Below are positions 59,261 to 64,000 of a DNA stretch of 64,000 bases, piece by piece. A model generated the notes under the pieces. That model ran no database searches, had not been told where the DNA came from, and saw nothing but the letters and a program-made list of their open reading frames with translations. Position 1 is the first letter of the stretch. The number at the start of each line of letters is the position of its first letter. The position numbers and the translations under genes are program-made. The DNA is from Thermoplasmatota archaeon (GTDB lineage Archaea > Thermoplasmatota > Thermoplasmata > Thermoplasmatales > GCA-001856825), in contig JAMCUN010000019.1 of the NCBI GenBank assembly GCA_023381415.1, forward strand, positions 1-64,000, given 5' to 3'.

Positions 59261-59519
59261 TCACCTTTGAGTGTTTCCTTTCTAAAAATATTCCTTTCCA
59301 AAAGGTTGGTTGCTACCGCCATTTTTGTAAACCCCTCCCCACATTATCAACGGCAGATATCTTTCAAGAGGATCAGGTCTCCCGCACGCAAGGCTCTCCA
59401 TTGACCATCTATATCATTACAGAAAACGGGGATGGTAACTGCACTTCCAGCTCTTTACTCCCAACCTGATTCGCAATCCTGGATTGCCTCACTAAAACTG
59501 GTCATTCAGTTGATCCAGT

Positions 59520-60512
59520 TCAGGTCCTTTCCAGCTTCAGCTTCTTCAGGGCAATCTCTTCGTTGATCTGTTTCATCTGCTTCTCTGCCCTCTTATGGGC
59601 TTCCATGAGCTCCTTCAGAGATTTCAGATAAGCGAGCTTGTCCCTGACATACATCGCCCTTTCATTCAGGTATTCGTCTATTGTAACACCGTCCTCCTTC
59701 ACCGTCTCCAGTATCTTCTCCATCGTCGGCACCGTGAGGCCCAGGTTCATGAGCTCCTCAAAGTATCTAGATATCTTCAGGAACTGGTCGACACTCAGTT
59801 CCCTCTTAGCTATCTGAGCTATCTGGGAAGAAACCTCCTTTATCTTCTCCACATCATAGTTAGAATGCTTCAGCCCCTCTATTGCGTTCTTTATCGCATT
59901 CTCGTCCTCCTCCGCCACCTTTAGCTCGCGTTTAAGGTAGGCAGAAAAAGCAAGCTCCCTCTCAAGGCCCTTCTTCTCTTCCTCCATGTTCTCCAGCTCT
60001 CTCCTTATCCTAGAAATCCTCTCACTGAGTTCCAGGTTCATGATCTCCTTGCTCTTTATCTCCCTGTTCAGCTCCTTCCCTTTCTCCACCATGTCGTCAA
60101 GTGCCTTCGGTATATCGACGTATTCAACGTTTGCATATTTTGCGAAACTTATCATCTTCTCCGCTGTCTTTATGAACTGACTCCTCTTTACATCGTCCAT
60201 TGAATAAATCTGGTTGACGATGCCTATAACTTTCTCCCTCTCCTTGTCCTTGAAAATACCATAGTACTGATACCCCTCCACTAGGTCGTGTGGCGTTATT
60301 TCCTTGTCACGTATCAAGAATGCAAGCTCCTTGAGCTCCTGTGCAATGTCATTCCCGAGGTCCATATTGATGTAACCTTGCTTCCATTCTTCCAGTATCT
60401 CCTCAACTGAATTCAGGGAAATCCTCTCTTCGAGTGAGATATCCTCAAGCTTACTTCCGTTCACGAATTTAACTATTACACGGTTCTTTGTTTTAATGGG
60501 TACTGAACTCAT
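59520..60512 (-). CDS. HTH plus coiled-coil protein of unknown function
   Basis: A 330-residue protein. Residues about 10-45 (IVKFVNGSKLEDISLEERI, then LNSVEEILEEWKQGYI) have the spacing of a helix-turn-helix of the resolvase/Trp-repressor type. A mixed helical part follows (about 50-130), then long heptad-rich coiled coils (about 140-215 and 280-330, for example ELSERISRIRRELENMEEEK). No enzyme motif, signal or membrane segment is visible. An HTH joined to an SMC-like coiled coil suggests DNA binding with oligomerisation, perhaps in chromosome organisation or segregation. It stands alone, with a TATA box (60533-60542) 25 nt before ATG 60512. Confidence 0.7.
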   Translation of the reverse strand: MSSVPIKTKNRVIVKFVNGSKLEDISLEERISLNSVEEILEEWKQGYINMDLGNDIAQELKELAFLIRDKEITPHDLVEGYQYYGIFKDKEREKVIGIVNQIYSMDDVKRSQFIKTAEKMISFAKYANVEYVDIPKALDDMVEKGKELNREIKSKEIMNLELSERISRIRRELENMEEEKKGLERELAFSAYLKRELKVAEEDENAIKNAIEGLKHSNYDVEKIKEVSSQIAQIAKRELSVDQFLKISRYFEELMNLGLTVPTMEKILETVKEDGVTIDEYLNERAMYVRDKLAYLKSLKELMEAHKRAEKQMKQINEEIALKKLKLERT

Positions 60513-60532
60513 TAAAGTTTCAAGGAAAATCC

Positions 60533-60542
60533 GATATATAAC
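60533..60542 (-). promoter_or_regulatory. TATA box of the HTH/coiled-coil gene
   Basis: GTTATATATC on the minus strand, centred about 25 nt from ATG 60512. The divergent MBL gene has its own AT-rich box near 60610-60619. Confidence 0.5.
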
Positions 60543-60646
60543 TGTTCTTTATTAGAAGACTTGGAGCAGTGCGTGAGCTGCTAGGAGAAGGGGAATGGAC
60601 GCCGCGAAGACATTTTATTTAGTTATCACTTTGGGGAATAGACAGA

Positions 60647-61303
60647 ATGGAAATCGGCAGACTGGTGGTTGGACCTCTTAGAACGAATTGCTACGTGCTG
60701 TCTGATGGATCTAGTTGCGTTATAGTAGATCCAGGAGGTGACGCGCAGACAATAATTGACCATTTGGAAGAAAGGAAAATCGTTCCGACGATGATCGTTT
60801 CAACTCATGGCCACTTCGATCATATCCTTGCAGTGAACATCCTCAGGGAAAGGTATGACATACCATTCCTCGTGTCCAGGAAGGATCTGGTGATTATTGA
60901 AGGGTTCACTGATTTCGTGAAGAAATACTTCGGTTTCGATCCTGGAACCCCTCCACAGCCAGATGGAAACCTTGAACAGGGAACAAGACTGAAACTTGGA
61001 GGCGAGAGCATCAGTGTTGCTGAGACTCCAGGGCATACGCCAGGAAGTTGCTCACTTTTTGCAGATGGTATCATGCTTTCAGGCGATTTCATCTTCAAGG
61101 GGACAATAGGCAGGACGGACTTCGGCGGTTCTTACGGTGAAATGACTGCTAGCATCAGGTGGGTAAAGAAACTGGAACCCAATATCAAGATCTACCCCGG
61201 GCATGGAGATGCCACTACGTTAGAGGATGAAATAAAGAACAACCCCTTCTTCAGGGATGTCCTCAGGTCTGAGTTTAAAGGAAACACCGCTCCTCATCAG
61301 TAA
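60647..61303 (+). CDS. Metallo-beta-lactamase-fold hydrolase, glyoxalase II-like
   Basis: A 218-residue MBL-fold protein with the full dinuclear metal set: STHGHFDHI (about residues 53-61), ETPGHTPGSCSLF (His about 130), LSGDFIFKGTIGRTDF (bridging Asp) and YPGHGDATTLEDEIKNNPFF (last His). The length and the final EIKNNPF fit the short archaeal/bacterial glyoxalase II-like group, which hydrolyse thioesters of small thiols. The exact substrate is unknown. It converges on a small unknown gene after 1 nt. Confidence 0.87.
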   Translation: MEIGRLVVGPLRTNCYVLSDGSSCVIVDPGGDAQTIIDHLEERKIVPTMIVSTHGHFDHILAVNILRERYDIPFLVSRKDLVIIEGFTDFVKKYFGFDPGTPPQPDGNLEQGTRLKLGGESISVAETPGHTPGSCSLFADGIMLSGDFIFKGTIGRTDFGGSYGEMTASIRWVKKLEPNIKIYPGHGDATTLEDEIKNNPFFRDVLRSEFKGNTAPHQ

Positions 61304-61304
61304 A

Positions 61305-61574
61305 TCAAGGTTGGAGTAGACTGGATGTTTTCGTTGGAGTGCCGTCCTTCAGTACTGTCACGCCATTTTCAAATTCAGCTTCTACAGCCAGGCTCCTACC
61401 CTTCCCGGTACTGATGATGAAAAATGACTTCTTTTCTTTCCCGTCCAGAAGCAGCCTCACCTTGTTTGTCATCTTCCCTTCCCTTTCGTAGCCGTAGATG
61501 ACAAACCTGCCTGAATCAATGTAAACCCTCCTTTCAACGATGCCCCTCTTGTCGACAGTCTCAAACTCCTCCAT
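61305..61574 (-). CDS. Unknown small protein
   Basis: An 89-residue protein with no family I can name. It is a mostly beta, charged protein: RVYIDSGRFVIYGYEREGK, NKVRLLLDGKEKKSFFIIST and SLAVEAEFENGVTVLKDG. No Cys, no membrane segment. An AT-rich box about 30 nt upstream of ATG 61574 (TTATAT near 61604) suggests that it is expressed. A competing frame at 61469-61672 on the same strand has poorer composition. Confidence 0.55.
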   Translation of the reverse strand: MEEFETVDKRGIVERRVYIDSGRFVIYGYEREGKMTNKVRLLLDGKEKKSFFIISTGKGRSLAVEAEFENGVTVLKDGTPTKTSSLLQP

Positions 61575-61749
61575 CTGTAATCAATATAATTTGGATATAA
61601 CTCTGTTGTCCATGAGCCCCTTCGCTCCCCACTCAGCATCTCTGTTATATTTCTTTGAATCTTCTCCATCATGGTGACCCCTTGGATTCTGGAGGTTGCT
61701 GAGTTTGCTTGAAGTATGGTATTTTGCTTCTCTTTAATTACTAAGTATA

Positions 61750-61766
61750 TCTTAAATATTTATACC
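61750..61766 (+). promoter_or_regulatory. AT-rich TATA region of the pirin gene
   Basis: A TTAAATATTTATA stretch ends about 13 nt before ATG 61779, with its centre about 22-25 nt away. This favours that ATG as a leaderless start. The rest of the 204-nt gap (61575-61778) shows nothing else. Confidence 0.4.
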
Positions 61767-61778
61767 GAATGTCATCCA

Positions 61779-62672
61779 ATGAACGGAGATAAGGGAGTTG
61801 ATAAGAATAGACTGACCCCCATCATGATCCTGAGAGGGAGGGAAGTCAGGGATGGGGCCGGGGTTAGAATTTCAAGGTTATTCGGTTCGCCTGATACTTT
61901 CGATTTCACAGATCCATTCTTGCTGCTTGACTACTTCGGATCTGATAAGCCAGAGGAATATGAGATGGGATTTCCCTGGCACCCACACCGAGGAATTGAG
62001 ACCCTCACATACCTGCTCAAGGGCAGAGTCGAACATGAGGACAGCATCGGGAACAGGGGGGTGATCCATCCTGGAGAGATACAGTGGATGACTGCAGGTA
62101 GCGGCATATTCCACCAGGAGATGCCAAAGTCATATGGCCAGGACAGGGACATGCTCGGATTCCAGCTCTGGCTGAACCTGAGGAAAGGAGACAAGATGTC
62201 TAAACCAACCTACAGGGGAATTGATGTCAATCACCTGAACAAGCTTCAGTCTGAAAGGAACGAGATCAAGGTTATTTCGGGGAGCATAATGGGAAGGGAT
62301 AACCCGCTGATGGAGAAGCACAGCCTCGATGTCAGCTATTTTGATGTGACATCAGATGGCGGATATCTGGAAATACCAAAGGGTGATGGATTTACTTCCC
62401 TTGTCATTCCGATGGAAGGGAGCCTGCTTGCCAATGGCACTCCTGTCAACAAGCTAGAAGTTGCTGTTTTCGGATCTGGAAGAGGGGACATCAGAATAGA
62501 GGGAAGCAGGAAGCACAGGTACATCTACATTTCTGGAAGGAGAACAAATGACAAGATAAGCTGGTACGGCCCGATAGTTATGAACGACTGGAAGGAGATT
62601 GAGGATTCCTTCAGGGATCTTCAGAAAGGGACTTTCGTCAGGGACATGAGCCCGAACTTCAATGCCTTCTGA
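61779..62672 (+). CDS. Pirin family protein (bicupin)
   Basis: A 297-residue pirin homologue from ATG 61779; earlier in-frame starts lie in the AT-rich promoter and add a non-conserved leader. The N-terminal cupin keeps the metal ligands: WHPHRGIETLTYLLKGRVEHED (two His) and WMTAGSGIFHQEMP (His and Glu). The C-terminal cupin is IPKGDGFTSLVIPMEGSL. Bacterial pirins act as quercetinases or bind metabolic enzymes; the archaeal role is unknown. It is probably a single-gene unit. Confidence 0.88.
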   Translation: MNGDKGVDKNRLTPIMILRGREVRDGAGVRISRLFGSPDTFDFTDPFLLLDYFGSDKPEEYEMGFPWHPHRGIETLTYLLKGRVEHEDSIGNRGVIHPGEIQWMTAGSGIFHQEMPKSYGQDRDMLGFQLWLNLRKGDKMSKPTYRGIDVNHLNKLQSERNEIKVISGSIMGRDNPLMEKHSLDVSYFDVTSDGGYLEIPKGDGFTSLVIPMEGSLLANGTPVNKLEVAVFGSGRGDIRIEGSRKHRYIYISGRRTNDKISWYGPIVMNDWKEIEDSFRDLQKGTFVRDMSPNFNAF

Positions 62673-62710
62673 TGTGCACTCAGGTGATGGGAACAAGCAT
62701 TGAAAACCCC

Positions 62711-62717
62711 TATTAAG
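62711..62717 (+). promoter_or_regulatory. TATA-like box of the D-2-hydroxyacid dehydrogenase gene
   Basis: TATTAAG centred about 23 nt before ATG 62737, at leaderless spacing. Confidence 0.4.
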
Positions 62718-62736
62718 CCCAAATTACTACCTGAAT

Positions 62737-63660
62737 ATGAAACTCCTGGTCCCATTCGAGCTCGATGAAAAATTCAAGAGGATCGGACGAGAGATCGTAG
62801 GAAATGATAACATAATATGGTACCCAGATGATGGTGCAGCTGAAATTATCCTTGTAAGAGGGAACGATTTCCCGAGGGATAGGAAATTCAGGCTCATACA
62901 GACAGTCAGCGCAGGTACAGATCACATAGATTTCAGCAATATCCCAAAGGAAACAATGGTAGCCAGCAATGCAGGCGCATTCTCAGTGTCTGCCGCCGAG
63001 CATGCTTTTGCACTCATTCTCGAGAGGACCAAGAGAATATCAATATTTGAGAATGAGACAAGAGGAGGAGTCTATAAACCTCACCCTACCAGGCTGCTCT
63101 ACGGGAAGACAATGGGCATCATAGGATACGGAGGGATAGGGAGCAGATCTGCCCTGATCGCCAAATCTTTGGGGATGAGGGTGATTGCCATAGGCAGGGG
63201 TCACAGGGACATTAATGCGGACGTATTTACCGACATGGATGGACTGGACAGCCTCCTTTCGACTTCAGATATCATACTACTCTCAATACCTCTGACGAAC
63301 AGCACACGGGGGATGATCGGAGAAGAACAGTTGAAGAAGGTCAAGAGGGACTGCATCATTGTAAACGTGGCCAGGGCTGAAATTGTGAAGAAGGAGGCTC
63401 TCCTTAAATTCGTGGACTCGAACAAGGATGCGGCATATCTGACAGATGTGTGGTGGGGAGAGCCAAGACTTGATGACTCCAACCGCGACAACGTTGTGAT
63501 AACACCCCACGTTGCAGGCGGGCTGTCTGGGGAGGTCATGGAGTTTGCGTACAGGCGGGCATTTGAAAACATAAGGCAGTTCATGGAGGGAAAGACTGTT
63601 TCGAACGTCGTCAAGAAAGAAGAGAGCCTGTACCTGGACAGGAATAAGATAGGCATTTGA
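62737..63660 (+). CDS. D-isomer-specific 2-hydroxyacid dehydrogenase
   Basis: A 307-residue NAD(P)-dependent enzyme that interconverts 2-oxoacids and D-2-hydroxyacids. The Rossmann motif is TMGIIGYGGIGSRSALIAKSLGM (about 120-142). The catalytic triad lies in NVARAEIVKKEAL (Arg about 212), the Glu-bearing TDVWWGEPRLDDSN (about 235-248) and ITPHVAGGLSG (His about 257). The N-terminal substrate domain is short (about 95 residues). Glyoxylate, hydroxypyruvate or branched-chain 2-oxoacids are possible substrates; there is no ACT domain, so a serine-biosynthetic PGDH is less likely. Confidence 0.88.
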   Translation: MKLLVPFELDEKFKRIGREIVGNDNIIWYPDDGAAEIILVRGNDFPRDRKFRLIQTVSAGTDHIDFSNIPKETMVASNAGAFSVSAAEHAFALILERTKRISIFENETRGGVYKPHPTRLLYGKTMGIIGYGGIGSRSALIAKSLGMRVIAIGRGHRDINADVFTDMDGLDSLLSTSDIILLSIPLTNSTRGMIGEEQLKKVKRDCIIVNVARAEIVKKEALLKFVDSNKDAAYLTDVWWGEPRLDDSNRDNVVITPHVAGGLSGEVMEFAYRRAFENIRQFMEGKTVSNVVKKEESLYLDRNKIGI

Positions 63661-63741
63661 TCCACCTTCAGTCTCATCTAGCTGAATATCCCGGAAGATA
63701 CAGGCAGACAAAACACTTCTACCGCTCGTGGATAATGAGTC

Positions 63742-64000
63742 ATGGTTTCTTCCAACTTGACGAGGGTAAGAAGACATCCTGAGAGGGGAAATTACGAGAG
63801 GGAGACTCTCCTCGATATCCTGAGGAGTGGGTTGGTCTGCCAAGTTGCTTTCCAGATCAACGGCCAGCCTTTCATAATTCCGATGTCATATTACAACAAT
63901 GAAGAATTCATATACATCCACAGTAGCATTGCTGCCAGGATAACGAGGATCCTGAGGGAAGAGGCTTCCGTTGCGATCTCAGTGCTTGAGCTGAACGGGC
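63742..64000 (+). CDS. Pyridoxamine 5'-phosphate oxidase-family protein (truncated by the window end)
   Basis: The last 259 nt carry the first 86 codons of a gene starting ATG 63742 (VSSNLTRVRRHPERGNYERE). The stretch ETLLDILRSGLVCQVAFQING, then QPFIIPMSYYNNEEFIYIHS and AARITRILREEASVAISV is the split-barrel FMN-binding pattern of the PNPOx-like family, in the branch of NimA-like and general flavin-binding proteins. The C terminus is outside the window. The function, possibly an FMN-dependent reductase or F420/FMN-binding protein, cannot be fixed from this part. Confidence 0.75.
   Translation, partial: MVSSNLTRVRRHPERGNYERETLLDILRSGLVCQVAFQINGQPFIIPMSYYNNEEFIYIHSSIAARITRILREEASVAISVLELNG

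Noticed and set aside
58272..59264. Long 330-codon frame on the minus strand overlapping the EamA transporter
   Set aside because: Its product is rich in His, Arg and Cys with no family features, overlaps tRNA-Leu, and lies in another frame of a clear ten-helix transporter.
59254..59469. 71-codon frame on the plus strand after the EamA gene
   Set aside because: Low-quality composition, starts inside the divergent gene's start region, no homology-like motifs. The 255-nt gap 59265-59519 otherwise holds only the EamA promoter.
61469..61672. 67-codon frame on the minus strand
   Set aside because: Overlaps the better-composed 61305-61574 gene in another frame and has no promoter or family support.
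1..64000. CRISPR arrays, insertion sequences, prophage or toxin-antitoxin loci
   Set aside because: No direct-repeat arrays, transposase, integrase or phage structural genes were seen. The only regular repeat is the coding 28-residue array at 46.9-47.6 kb.

Overview
The window looks like a chromosomal segment of an archaeon of the Thermoplasmata, most likely a relative of the Thermoplasmatales. Clearly archaeal genes include a thermosome, fibrillarin, the proteasome-activating nucleotidase PAN, ribosomal proteins S6e and L15e, aIF2-gamma and an S26B signal peptidase. They sit beside a bacterial-type gyrBA pair, a 2-oxoacid dehydrogenase complex, split glycine decarboxylase and a MetE core enzyme, a mix familiar from that group. 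Base composition is moderate and Arg is mostly AGG/AGA. Most transcription-unit first genes have a TATA-like box 23-30 nt upstream of the start codon, which predicts leaderless mRNAs. Internal operon genes often carry GGTGAT-type Shine-Dalgarno motifs. I saw no phage, insertion sequence or CRISPR array.

Layout. 1-12.6 kb: an omega-amino-acid catabolism island with three class III aminotransferases, a methylmalonate/malonate-semialdehyde dehydrogenase, a succinate-semialdehyde-type dehydrogenase, an Lrp/AsnC regulator, and a peptide-type ABC importer represented only by binding protein and two permeases. An S26B signal peptidase lies among them. 12.6-16.4 kb: fibrillarin, PAN (N-terminal coding part apparently frameshifted), an NCS1 nucleobase permease and a hotdog thioesterase. 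17-24.5 kb: gyrB-gyrA, mevalonate kinase, a YbjQ-like protein and thermosome, then tRNA-Thr(CGT). 24.8-28.2 kb: DUF3311 plus sodium/solute symporter, and a DHA2-type MFS exporter.

28.2-36.9 kb: a tight six-gene operon lipA-E1alpha-E1beta-E2-E3-lipB that makes and lipoylates a (branched-chain) 2-oxoacid dehydrogenase complex, followed by an ADP-forming acyl-CoA synthetase fused to an N-terminal GNAT domain. 37-42.7 kb: S6e and aIF2-gamma, an EndoIII-superfamily glycosylase, and a fixC-fixX-etfB-etfA electron-transfer operon. Then come tRNA-Thr(GGT), a peroxiredoxin, an unknown membrane protein, an M20 peptidase, a large surface stalk protein with eight exact 28-residue repeats (46-47.7 kb), a split MetE pair preceded by a possible leader peptide, an acryloyl-CoA-reductase-like MDR enzyme, L15e, an adenosine-specific kinase, a methyltransferase, a small Toprim protein, a zinc-ribbon protein and an MFS transporter. 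The end holds gcvPA-gcvPB, tRNA-Leu(CAA), an EamA transporter, an HTH/coiled-coil protein, an MBL hydrolase, pirin, a D-2-hydroxyacid dehydrogenase and a truncated PNPOx-like gene.

Together the metabolic genes suggest a heterotroph living on amino acids and peptides: uptake, transamination, oxidative decarboxylation to acyl-CoA, electron disposal through ETF/FixCX, and substrate-level ATP from acyl-CoA. The points most worth checking are the PAN frameshift, the 28-residue-repeat stalk protein with its dyad-flanked promoter, the operator-like dyad in the NCS1 promoter, the leader ORF before MetE, and the GNAT-ACD fusion next to the lipoate/OADH operon.
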